A stretch of 64,000 bases of DNA, from assembly GCA_025738555.1 (NCBI GenBank), contig JAOVFP010000012.1, positions 2,728,001-2,792,000 on the forward strand. The letters are read 5' to 3'. Below, one piece after another: positions 1 through 11,502 of the stretch. Origin of the DNA: Cyathus striatus. Taxonomy: Eukaryota > Basidiomycota > Agaricomycetes > Agaricales > Nidulariaceae. The position numbers and the translations under genes were made by a program. Every line of letters begins with the position of its first letter. Position 1 is the first letter of the stretch. The notes under the pieces are model-generated. The model was not told the DNA's origin. It worked only from the letters and a program-made list of their open reading frames with translations, and searched no databases.

Positions 1-594
1 TTGAGCCTGAGGTTTCATATGAACTGACTCACTATAGAACGTTCATCCGAATAAGAAGGTTTGTTCCTGTTCTCCCTCATTAACCTCCCCACTCACCTTC
101 GCCCATGCACCTTTCATAGTTCTGCTATCTTGGCAACAATCCTCACAAAAATAAAGCAAGATAGAGCAATAACGAGAGATTAACAAGAGAGATGGAGAGC
201 GATGTATTGACAGTGGTAATCCAGTTACGTGTACACTGTTACACGTCAACAACTCAGAGGTGCCGCAGTAACCGGTAATCGGTAATCGGTGATTGCGGCA
301 GTTGGGGCATATACCGGCGGCGCCAAATCCAATGTATTACACAAGCATTACACTACGCTCACCACTTCCATAGTACTTTGCTGAATACTTCGTCCCATGA
401 AACTTAGGGTGCCATTTAGGCGAAGTTATTAGATGGATAAGTAAGAGTTTATTAAAGTCATTGTATTGCTTAACTATTGACTATTTTTCTAGGCTACCTT
501 CCTGCCATACACCTTTATACCATTGTATTTATGTGTGATCAGTCGAGTTTATGCTAGATTATCATTCGAGAAATTCTTTATTAAGATATAAATC
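1..594. other. Intergenic region upstream of the KDZ transposase gene
   Basis: No convincing coding region. At about 265-295 the short word GGTAATC occurs three times in tandem, followed by a GCGGCAG word. This could be a degenerate subterminal repeat of the transposon carrying the gene at 644-4342, but I could not find a matching inverted terminus on the other side, so the element end is not placed. Confidence 0.5.
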
Positions 595-602
595 TATAAA
601 AG
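595..602 (+). promoter_or_regulatory. Candidate TATA box of the KDZ transposase gene
   Basis: The sequence TATAAAAG lies 42 bp before the ATG at 644 in AT-rich DNA. The match and position are plausible for a fungal core promoter, but the assignment rests on sequence alone. Confidence 0.35.
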
Positions 603-643
603 TAAGTGGATAAGTCCATTATCTATCCATTAGGATCAGTTAC

Positions 644-3600
644 ATGCCTAACAAATCATCAAAATCTCGCTCTCGCGCTGTTTTTACCGACGCATTTGAC
701 ACGGCGCCGGTAAACGAAAATCATGGTCATGACCACTTACATCTTACTCAAGGAACATCTCGTCGAACAGGGGCCAGTCAAGTAATGGTGCCTTCGGACT
801 CGCTGTTGCCTCGAAAACGCCCTCATTCGCCAGATCTGTCAATTCCATGGGACTGTCTACCTCCTGCCAACACCACAGAAATGATCTGGAACAGGAATGA
901 CGAACCTATGGATTGCAGTGAAGATACGACAACTCACATGACTCCTACTGATCTCGTCGGAATGAATGGAATACCCACAACAGCCGAACACGATGAAAGC
1001 ACAAGAAAAAGAAAGAAAGTTCCTTCAGTACGTGGATAGTATATGCATGCATTTTGTACAATAGTTAAGCTAATTTAAATAGGATAATCCAACACTACAG
1101 TGGATGTCGTATATCGATCAATATGTATCGGAGTTCCTTCGATTGGAGGGTCCGGGAGATGCCCACCAATTTTGTGCATCTTGCAAGTCATTTGCATCGC
1201 CTCTCATTCGTTGTCGAGACTGCAAATCGGATGCACTTTTCTGCAAGGATTGCACTGTGAAGATTCACATATATAATCCATTTCACTTTGTCGAGGTATG
1301 TAAATACATCCCAATGTTCTGTCTATGTTTTATTTCGCTTTCTCTAGCAATGGAATGGGGCTCATTTTTCAAAAGTCAGTCTCAAGTCACTTGGATTACG
1401 TGTTCAACTTGGTCATCGCACCAATGAAAGCTGCGTACTTCCAGAAAGGGGCTTCTCTGACAAGTTTGTAATAATCGACTCTAATGGAATTCATTCCGTT
1501 GCAGTCGATTTTTGTAACTGCCAACAGGCTCAACCACGATTCGTTCAGCTTCTGCGAGCTCGACTCTTCCCTGCCACTATATCTGAGCCAGTGACAGCTG
1601 CAACGTTCCAGGTATTACATAATTTCCAGTTGCTAAGCTTTATGTCGAAGTGTACAGCATATGATTATTACTATACACTCTCCCGTTACACCGATAATGT
1701 GGGGACATTGAAGGTTCCAGTAAGTAATATATCATCTTTGTTTTCCCCTACTAATCAATATGCTCAGGACCGCTACAGCTCTTTCCTACGAATGATCCGT
1801 CAATGGAGGCATATACGACTTACGAAACGAATGGGACTTGGTCACAACACATTAGGAATATCCAGTATTTCTGGAAAGCGAGAAGGAGGATGTGCTATTA
1901 TTTGTCCTGCATGTCCACAACCTGGCATTAACATTTCAGCAGATCACCGCCATTTGACAAGGTATGACAAATACTACACAGTTGTACACTTTATTTATTT
2001 CATATCACAGTTGGATACATACACTCTATGTTGGTATCGATGCGAATTTTCGATTGAAGCGGCTCAATGTGTCAAATAACTCGAATGATCCATGTCTTAA
2101 CAATGGATCCGCATATCTTGTTGACCCATATGCATTCATGGAATATTTGAAGGTACATGGCAACCTGCCTGATGAGGAAAGCTCGGCCGAATGCAATAAC
2201 CATGATGCAATCAAGTCGGCAAGTATGCGTGGTGGAAAAGGAACAGCCGCGAGTGGGGCAGGAACTGTGGAATGTATTCGTCATGATATGAAGCGACCTG
2301 TATCTGTTGGAGACTTGCAAAAGGGTGAAAGGTACATTAACTAAAGTACTTCAATCATAATGATTATACACTTAACAACGACATTGAATTAGATATGTGA
2401 ATATGGACTACTTCTTTCTATCGTCCATAAATCACAACCCCCCGCCAAACCTTTTTGTGACGTATGACATTGCCTGCAGTTGGCATCGGAAGCTTGAAGA
2501 TCGCTGTAAGACATATCCAGCTGATCTTACTACAGGCTTCCTTTCTTGTAGCTCACGCTATGGTGTTCCCAAATTCCACCTTAATGCTCATCGCCAGCAA
2601 TGTCAGGTGACATATTCATTGAATTTGTTGCCTAACGTTGGTAGAACAGATGGAGAAGCTCCAGAACGTGGATGGTCAGCAATAAATTCTATTGCAAATA
2701 GTACAAAAGAAATGGGACCAGGAAGTCGATATGATACCCTTGATGACCACTTCGGTGATTACAACTGGAGGAAAATATCGAACATGGGTAAGTGCACAGA
2801 TTACTTCGGGACAAATAATATTAATTGTTAATATATATCTAAAGGCATTACATTCGTTCGGAAAGTTAATGAAGCGATCGATCAACAAATTGAACACGTT
2901 GAAGGCTTCCGAGAGTTCTCAAACTCACTTAATCAACATTCCGTTGAGATGTGGATGGAGGCAGTTACACTCTGGGAAAAGGATCCTTCAAGCCTCAACC
3001 CATTTTGGTCTGAGGAAAAAAGTAAGAATCTATATTACACTGTTTCATTTAATAATAATTAATTATGGTCAGAGGTTTCTGAACATGAGGTTCGTCTCAA
3101 GCTGGCGGAAGAAGAGGCACAAGCTTTGCGAGAAGGCACTGCAGATAGACACCATAACGAAATCTCGTGTAGCATGATGATTTCGCAAGGAATGGAACTT
3201 GAAGCTCAACAGTAAGTGATATTAATCGATTCGACACACTATACATGTGATATTCATTCAAAGTATGTAGATACCACCTCAAATGTGACATCAGTAAGTT
3301 GAGCAAGTACGCGACAGAGCTACGGCTCAGCAAAATTATTGAGCGTAAAAACACACTAAAGCGAAAGGTTGATGCATGGATAGATATACAGCAGCTGTAT
3401 ATGCCCACTGTTACTCCTCTTCGGGGAGAAGAAGACCGTCAAGGTGGAAATAAGCATTCAGAGGCAACAGATATCTTACTTCTTCTTCCATCTGTGGTAA
3501 TTAATTATCATTTCTCTAACTATCTCCATCCAATTTCGATTATCTAATTCTATTACAGGCTAAAGACAAAGTTCGTATTAGCAAACAAGTTATTCAATAT

Positions 3601-4342
3601 GAATTCAGACTTCGATATGCGCATTGTAACGACACTCTGGCTGAAATTCGGCGACAGCTTCACCTTCTCAGGCAGTTGTTAAAGTCTAAGGACCGCTATG
3701 CACATGGCCAAGCTATGCAAACTCGTAGCCACACCCTGATCGATACAGTTAAAGAACGTATAGTATTTTTTTCTGAGCGATATCGGCAATCATATCGTGC
3801 TCTTGAGTCACTATCAAGTAGCATTAATAATTATGATTGGAGACAAGAGCTAAAGGAGTTACGTGAAGAAGATGTGCGCTCTCTTGATAGCGCACAAAAT
3901 CAGGATATTACAGAGGGCCGTAGGACAATTTCTTGGATTTGGCACACAGGAAGGACACTTAATACGTCGGATGATGATGTTGTTGAAAGTAAGTTACAGT
4001 GCGCTATTTATTTATTATGGATTGTTATTAACCAGCTGCATCCCTGCAGGCTTGCGCATCGAATGGTGTAAAGCAAGGGCCAGAGCACTTAGATGGACCG
4101 AAGAGTGCTTACTCCTCCAAGAAGAAATGCGTCGGGTGATAGCAACGCTAGATTGGCAAATTAATTGGTGGATGAGCCACACAGGACATCTGAATCAATG
4201 TGACCCATATTTGGTTGGAAAATCCGCATTTTCTATTCGTCAAGCAAGTATTCGTCGGGACTTACAGGAACATTTCATGGGGATGTGGAAAGAGCCGCTA
4301 GAGTCCCTAAAAAAAGTTGATGTATCTATGGTACCCCTGTAA
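644..4342 (+). CDS. KDZ-superfamily transposase with CxC2 cysteine cluster, intact 11-exon gene
   Basis: DDE-type transposase of the Kyakuja-Dileera-Zisupton superfamily, expected to act on transposon ends in the nucleus. I place exons at 644-1027, 1101-1295, 1348-1719, 1768-1961, 2011-2331, 2393-2787, 2845-3021, 3073-3211, 3271-3496, 3559-3988 and 4050-4342. They sum to 3126 nt (1041 codons plus stop) with no internal stop, and all introns are ~48-75 bp GT..AG. The N-terminal ~128 residues are low-complexity and basic near the end (RKRKK). A CxC2-type zinc cluster follows (CASC..RCRDC..FCKDC, residues ~150-170). Core motifs in order are GIDANFRL (Asp ~392), YDIACSW (Asp ~514), PKFHLNAH and GRTDGEAPERGW (Glu ~577-580). 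The C-terminal part is helical and coiled-coil-like. CpG content is normal, unlike the TE relics to the right, so this copy may be young. Family assignment is from motif recognition; activity is not shown. Confidence 0.9.
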
Positions 4343-6118
4343 ATCATTTTCTACAATGCAGCTTACCATAGATTAATCGTTGTACTGTGACAAACTAAAT
4401 AAGAATACATGAAGTACAAGTGATTGTGTAGCTTAATTCAACTCTGAGATCATTAGCAGTAGAAAAAGGCCCCTGCCAGTGGGTGGCATCAGTAGGGGCA
4501 CAACTGGGACAGTGACCGGGAACAAGCTTATATGAAAGAAGTACTAGGAGAGATGAATGAGGTATCAACAGTTCCGAAGCGCGTTGTAGATCTATCTTCA
4601 CCTGATGGTGTGCATGTAATACATTATGCACGGTAATTAGAACTTGAGCGTAATGTATGAACACTGTAAATTACAAGAGAAAAATTAATACTATATAATG
4701 TATAGCGACTACAATGTACTACCCAATAAATGTACTATAGGTACACTCTAGTCTCTGAGCGTGATGACAGGAATGGTAATCCCGACACTTCCAAATTCAG
4801 GTAACTTACAATACATTAATTTGTTCCCCCGCGGAGATGTGATGTCCCTGGTCAGGGTGTTTCCAAAGTGTTTCATGCTGACATTAAAGAATCCTGTGTT
4901 GCGATTCGCTTCTTCTCTGCATTCTTCGAAGCCTTGTGCTCTACATATCATATTATATGTTTACCTTATGTTTTCCTATATGTTTTTTCATATGTTTTCC
5001 GCATTTCCACAATTTCCATAGATATACTTCTATACCTCATGAATACTTAGCACTGTAGCAGGCTACTTTCAAGCCACTTTCAATTTATATTCTGTATATT
5101 CTTTATATGTTTTCCGATTTCCGAAATATTCATAATAATTGTATAATGTGAAAACTTCTGTACGGCGTACGCAATCTGCTGGTCTTGGCACAAGGTTGCC
5201 GCATTCCACTTTGTGCCGCAACGGCCCCAAAAACGTCTGCACCGAATGTCGGGATCCGGAAAGCATGATTACATAATGGTCTCACATTCGTACCGGTGCG
5301 GCCGTAACATACGGAGATTTAGGAAATAAAAGAAAATAACCATTTAGTGCTATCCCGCTGAGAAATTCGCTATAAATTCAATGAATTATACACCTACTTT
5401 ATGGTATAATAATAAATGTGCCGTTATTGGTTCCGTTTTTCACGACTTTTGGTTTTGGTCTGACGAAAGTGTACAAGCCTCTAGAATTCAACTAACTGTA
5501 CCATTATATTACAGCCATTCATACGACTGGATGATGTCCAATTTACTTGACAAAAACATTTGCATACGTTTATAAGCTTTAAATGTCAAGGACTTCGTGC
5601 TTCGTAATGCATCTTTGGTTTACCTACAAGCCTACATTCATATTCACTTACCTGGTTTTCAATAAAAGTGATCTTTTACGGAAAGAAAAACAAAAAGCAA
5701 AAGTATTGGTAGGTATTTTGAATCAATTACATACATATTGATATTTTATAGACAGTACATAGTCGGAATTAGCTAATTTGTATACTTTCATGCATATTTT
5801 GTGTGATAACATCCAAGAGCCTGTATTTTATGCCGATGGTTGTGGCCACTGTTGGCCAGTGCACGAAGCTTTAGGCATTGACATGTGGCTTCCTTCCGTT
5901 AATTAATTTTTGATAGATTGATGAAATGAAAGAACTTAAGAAGTAACTAAGCTGATGCATTATGGTATGTACATGTAAGTACTGTATTGGCTTGATGGCG
6001 CAAAGAAGGCGGGATGCAGGCGCGCCTCATTGTCTGACTAATAAGCTACTAGGAATGCCTCATGTATCAGCTTCCCTAGAGACGCGAGAATCAGCCTACT
6101 TCCTATCTGGTAACCTAT
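4343..6118. other. Gene-free region downstream of the KDZ gene
   Basis: No ORF with recognisable similarity. Around 4940-5010 and 5095-5125 the TATATGTTTTCC word recurs several times. Around 5160-5300 the DNA is CpG-rich with GCCGCA words resembling those near 250-330, possibly the far end of the KDZ element, but no aligned terminal inverted repeat or target duplication was found. Confidence 0.4.
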
Positions 6119-6420
6119 GGTAATTTACAGTATGCATACATTACGATCTACTGTAACTTACCGTAGATAATATATACATTTTACAGTATTGCCTGCTATC
6201 TTAGATTTGACCAGGCCTAAAAAGAAATATGCGCGGGAAACTGGCGGGACTCTCACCGAGCGCACAGAAGCTGATGAGGACACCAGGTGGGTAACACATG
6301 GCATCAACCTCCTTAGATAATGCCTTCCTATTGTAGAACCACCTGTAATTTACAGTATCCATACATCAGGTTCGATCTGTAATTACAGACGATTGATATA
6401 TCAAATGTACAGTATTGCCT
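6119..6420. repeat. Pair of ~77-bp imperfect direct repeats
   Basis: Units at 6119-6195 and 6344-6420 both begin TGTAATTTACAGTAT or GGTAATTTACAGTAT, contain CATACAT and GATCTGTAA-like or GATCTACTGTAA words, and end ACAGTATTGCCTG. The words ATTTACAGT/CTGTAAT resemble those at the ends of the insertion at 42097-43577. They may be ends of small non-autonomous elements. Confidence 0.5.
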
Positions 6421-6639
6421 GGCGCGCAGGCAACTAAGACTTAGGATCACACAATTAGGAGTAAGGAAAGAGGGAATAGATTCACTACTATTGTACATAC
6501 AGGAATTTCGTTGTAATTTTATACTAGTAAATATATCTACAATGTTCTACACTAATCTACAATATTTGTTCTACAATGTTCTCGCTCTCGGTGAACTCGG
6601 CGTTCTCGAATGTCATCGGACACTCATGCCGCTTCTGGC

Positions 6640-7420
6640 CCGCACATGCACAACAAGAACAAGATCCGCCGCCACTTCCACCACACGCACGCAAGACTAT
6701 ATCTTCGTCGTCGAGTCTGTCCCCCCCAAGAAGTCCTGCATCCCATTAGAAAGTGTCGTTGTAGGCGTATGGAGCGGAGATAGCGTCGTAGAGGAGGTTG
6801 GCGTAGTTCCAAGTAACGGAATAGTGGTTACGAGACGCGGTACGTGTCGGAAGAAGAGATTGTATTATTCTGTATCGACACTGGATATGTGGATAGAACT
6901 ACATGTTTGATGCTAGGCAGTTAGGATGTTCTGAATGGCCCGTTTGCAGGAGGGGTCGTAATGCACAAGGTAGAACTTGGATGGTGCAGTTTGAGATGCA
7001 AGCGAGTGTATGCTATGAAGCAAGCGTAAGCGTAAGCAGGGCACACAGAAAGATACGGTAAGGAAGCATACAGGTTTCGTTCGAAGCAGTGTAAGTTTAG
7101 CCCATCCATCCCAGTGAGCTGTGTTGTCGCCGATATAAGTAGGAAGGACGCCAACCTGCGAGAAGATTGAGAGTTAGTGAGCACAGCGTTTATGAGTCGA
7201 GTGAAAGTGAAAGTGGAAGTTTAAAGGTGTGCAATGGCCATGTATGAAGAAACAAAAGAGTACAGAAGAGAGACAGCGCTTACTACTTCAGTTGTACCAG
7301 ATACCTCCTTCTCTTTCATCTACTCCCTCTTAATCGTGGGCGACTGCAACTTCGCTGTCCATGGGCAGTGTTCAGTGCGCCGAAGGGGATTCAAAGCTAC
7401 AGCTTCAGGATAACGAGCCA
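6640..7420. repeat. Duplicated segment, homologous to 41550-42095 plus 43590-43760
   Basis: Several blocks match the 41.5-kb region in the same order: AGAAGTCCTGC (6729) with GGAAGTCCTGC (41640), GAGGGGTCGTAATG with GAGGGGTTGTAATG, a TTGAGATGCAAGCGAGTGT block near 6990 and 41900, and a TTGTACC..ACCTTCT block near 7290 and 43700. Reading frames on either strand contain stops, and I do not recognise a product. It looks like an old gene fragment or dispersed repeat. The copy at 41.5 kb is interrupted by an insertion. Confidence 0.5.
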
Positions 7421-7772
7421 TTTATGAAATCATTTAACTGGAAGTGCATACGGGTAGCTTGAAGTTGTAAACACCGAGTCTTGCTATCGGAGAAGTAGAA
7501 GTGGGATGGTGGAAGTGTAGGAAGGTGTCGTCGGCAGTGCCATTGCGACTCTGTGAGAGGACAGGACCATGAAGGCAAAACAAAAATAATCCCATTGATA
7601 ACACCATACTCATGTACTTCGACAAGCGTCGAAATCGAAACTTCGGACCGTTCTCATTCACACGCGTTCATCACACGATTTAATGATTAATCCTACTGTT
7701 CCAATCTACCGGGTTATCGATAACAACAGAAATAGAACGACGTGCACCGGTTAATCGATACTTGCCAACAAT

Positions 7773-8511
7773 GGATGACTTCCCGCAGGGTTTAGAAACG
7801 CAGATTATTTTCTAAACGTTAAGCGAGTGGCGCTCGGCTAATCTAGGTCTGCGTTTCTAACCATAGCACATTTTCCCTTAGACTTTCAATGTCGTTTCTA
7901 AATTTCATAAGCGCTTTAGTAATCTTATCACACGTTTATCTTTTCCTTTATTCACAACGATATTGCTTTCTATCCGTCTTTTTACGACTAAATCTCTCAG
8001 AAACTCTGTAAAGTAAACAGTACATATGTGCATGCTAGTCTGATGTAGCCTTTTCTCTGACACAAGTGCTGTTCCCGCCCATAGTGAAGAACTTCAATGG
8101 CACTGTGGACCGATTTTCTCAAAAATAAGTATGTAATGATCTATTTTTTTCACAAAGAATCACTGTGATGAATAAGTATACAATATAACATGACATAGAG
8201 CCCACTACATCACCAATTGTACTGCGACTATGTCATACGAGGGGAGGGAGAGCACCGTATCAGTAGTACGAATCTTGAGATGATACGTCCCTGCAGGGAT
8301 TTTGACGTCGGAGAACGAAAATGCGTTTACAGGAGGGCGTTTAGAACTAGAAGAGGGGGGGGGGGGCCTCTTCCAGATTATTATCTAGAAAGGGGTCAGT
8401 TTTGAGATCAGCTGTCAAAGTGAGCCGATTTGGACAACGGCATCACGGCCAATCTCGCTTACGACGTTTAGAAATTTAATCTAGGTTTCTAAACGCTGCG
8501 GGAAGTCATCC
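7773..8511. mobile_element. Non-autonomous PIF/Harbinger-like element (MITE), 739 bp
   Basis: Left end GGATGACTTCCCGCAGG is followed by GTTTAGAAACGCAGAT; the right end is its inverted counterpart (GCGGGAAGTCATCC). The TIR is ~45 bp and imperfect. A 3-bp target duplication AAT flanks it (7770-7772, 8512-8514). The termini and the G-run followed by CTCTTCCAGATTAT (near 8355-8385) match the two Harbinger elements at 55.6-61.5 kb, so this is an internally deleted member of that family. There is no transposase ORF. CpG content is normal, suggesting recent insertion or little methylation. Confidence 0.85.
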
Positions 8512-8640
8512 AATAAGTTGATCCAGCCAGGCCCTTCGACGAATTATTGACACTGGTGAGGCCTGAGGCCCGGTGCACTGGAGATTGGTTCCATTTGAAC
8601 GGTAAGTGAATCGTTCGATGCGCCAGCTGGTGTTCATTTC

Positions 8641-10492
8641 TATGGAAAGCCTAACAACCACGCTCAAAAGCATCAAATAAAATTGAGTTCCGACGTTCGG
8701 CATCACGGCCTTTCGGTTAGATATCCCAGTTTTCGGTTTAAGACTTTCAGTTTCGCTTAGTATACTCAGGGTCGACTAAATGAAAACCAGAGCTTTTAAA
8801 TCGCAATTGCGAAATAACAATTTAATAGTTGAAGTTCTAAGTTAAATATATGAACTACGAAGTCATAACGCAGCTGTCTAATCACTAGATTTTGGGAAGT
8901 AATTTTGAAGTGTTGCACTGAGCGATTACTATTAGCTAGATCAGTTAAGGATTAATGCAGCGTATGTGGTAGTATCACTTACTATGCTCCTCCGCTTTCC
9001 GCACACATTCCATCCAGGAGAAATTGAATCTATGGTAAAGGTATATGTGCGATGAACGTACTTAGCTGGTACGGATCCATATTGTAAATCCTGAATAAAC
9101 GAAGGAAACTCTGCAGTATAATAGAGAGGCTCTTCTTCAAGAAGAGGAACTGCTGAGCCTGTATTTTTAAAATTTGGTGAATTCTCTGTTGCACTTATCT
9201 ATCAACTCTCCAAGAAAATATGCTTTATAAAGCTGTACTCCGTCACCATGATTTACGGGCCGATAACCGTCCCGTCGAAGCTTTTGAGAGTTCTTCATAC
9301 GGTACAGCTACACTATGGATTTGACGTATTACGGTCATATATGATCATATGGTTGAACTATGTTACTTCGCGGCTAATACTGTATTCAAATAAGCATTTT
9401 TATGTTTAAATCGATACAAATCTGAGCAAGTAGTTGTTTAGTACTCAAATTCAACACACTGGAAAAAAATCCACATCGTACTCAGGGACATTCACACATA
9501 ATTGATTCAGAACTTGTATTATTTTCGTACCAACCATCCCGATGGTCAGGCTTCCATTGTAACCTTAGCACTGATATATCTGGTACTGAGAACGTTACAA
9601 CCACTGCTTTCCTTATGTTTTTTGCAGGATTATACATATATAATCTGTCAGGAAAGAAACATGAGAAAATAGAAGGATAATTAGGCGAGAAAACGAGCCT
9701 ATATTCTATCCTTCAGAACTTAGCAAAGCCCAACTCAAAATATATTGCGCACGTACTTTGTGAAAGCGATTGCTGCAACAAACGATGTGGTACGAGACTC
9801 GTCTGTTTAGGAATCAAGCTCAACCTTGAAGCTTGAAGTTTAATCGCAAAGTTACAATCGGCCTCGATCCAAAAACTTCTCTCTCAATAAAATCTTCAAT
9901 ATAAAATTTAATGATGCCTCAGTCTGTCTTCAGAGCAATTTTAGAGTGTTTTCTGCTACAAAAAATTAGTACTATCTTATATGTACTCATTCCCCAACTT
10001 GTTATGAAAGCAATTTTACAATTAAAACTTGCATTTTACAGACTGAGTTGCGTGTTTTAAGCATGTTCAAATCTATCCTTGACACTTTTACTGCATTAGT
10101 TTTGTAGGTACATCAAATAGACTTCAATATTACTTTTTAAATAAGCAGGTGCCTGTATAGTACAGATAGTACCAATTTATGAACAAAACATTTAAAAATA
10201 TACCATATACTATATAAATCTGTCCTGTAACCATAAAACGGAAATTATGCTTTCGTTGCCAGCGTTTGGTAGCCCAATATTGTGAAATACTTCAAAATTG
10301 CATCAAATTGGTATTCAAAGTTGTGATATGCTGCTCGAAAACTCAGGGTCTCGCTTAGTTGACCCTGAGTGTATTAAGCGAAACTGAAAGCCTGAATCCG
10401 AAACTGAAATATCTAACCGAGAAGCCGTGATGCCGGACGTCGGAACTCAATTCCATTTGATGCTTTTGAGCGTGGTTGTTAGGCTTTCCATA
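8641..10492. mobile_element. 1852-bp element with ~138-bp terminal inverted repeats and 6-bp target duplication
   Basis: Starts TATGGAAAGCCTAACAACC and ends with the reverse complement. The arms 8641-8780 and 10355-10492 align over ~138 bp with scattered mismatches. CATTTC occurs directly outside both ends (8635-8640, 10493-10498), consistent with a 6-bp duplication. The interior has no long ORF. The superfamily is unclear: 6-7 bp duplications are known for a few eukaryotic groups such as Dada and IS3EU, but no transposase is present to decide. Confidence 0.75.
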
Positions 10493-10498
10493 CATTTC

Positions 10499-11502
10499 CG
10501 CATAAATAATTAAACACTGAACACGTTAGCCTGTTCCCTTAACATATGGTGCGGATTTTTCAGAGTTATCACGAAGAGATCCAGATACGCATGTGGACTA
10601 AGTACCGCGAAATGAAGGAAACCCTTCTGCAGTCCACTCGACAGGTCTCACAGCAGAATGCTTTCTGCGGCTCCAACTTGGTGGCACATCAGAAAGAGGA
10701 CGGGGCTGCGTCATGCGATCGTATAGAGCAATCCGTTAGCGCACCGACATGAGGAAGTTGCTGGACAAAAGACACTCGCAGGGTAGGAATTATTTTCACG
10801 TACTAGTATGGTGGACTACCAGTTACCCTACTATCTCGTCGACTTTGTTCCCCAACCAGACTCTCTTGCCGGGGCGGAGAAACTACTGCACTCTCGAGTG
10901 AATCTTCATCGCAAAACCATAATGAATCGTAAAGGCATTGCAAATATGGATTGATGTAACTTATGTAAGACGAATCACCATTCACAAAGCATCAATCTAT
11001 ACCGTAATACGTTAGTAGATGGTATCAGTAGGCTGCCAGTCTTCGATAGCGATCCCTTATCCATAGAGTCAACTATATGTAAAGCTTCAACTTCTCGCGC
11101 CGATGAATGATTATTATGTGTGACGTACGCGATAGCGTGAATGGAAGCAATTCCAAATGTCCATCTCCGCGACTCTCGATAACTCGTGGCTACATCGAAC
11201 CCACAGTTTGGAAATCTCTTATCGATACGCACCAAATGTGTGATATCAACACGCGATAGGGTAAGGCCGTAAACATGTTGTCGGATATACATAGAACGAG
11301 AAGGTGTATCTTATTATAGAAGAACAGCTGATCATACCAACGACTTGGCTGGGAACATGTTTACCACGTGTGTCAATTGCATTGTTCTACATATATTGCC
11401 TGTTCACGTGAACTTTCATTCCCCCTCTCTCGCCAACTCAAACACCTTACTATTCAAGTACAACATCTTACAAGCTCAAAGTCAAATTCTCCTGCATTTG
11501 GA
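10499..11502. other. Intergenic region upstream of the NWD gene
   Basis: ORFs of 60-105 codons occur on both strands, but none shows a domain or composition I can support as coding. DNA is CpG-normal up to about 11.3 kb, then CpG becomes scarce as the NWD gene begins. The promoter must lie here, but I see no clear TATA box close to the ATG at 11503. Confidence 0.4.
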
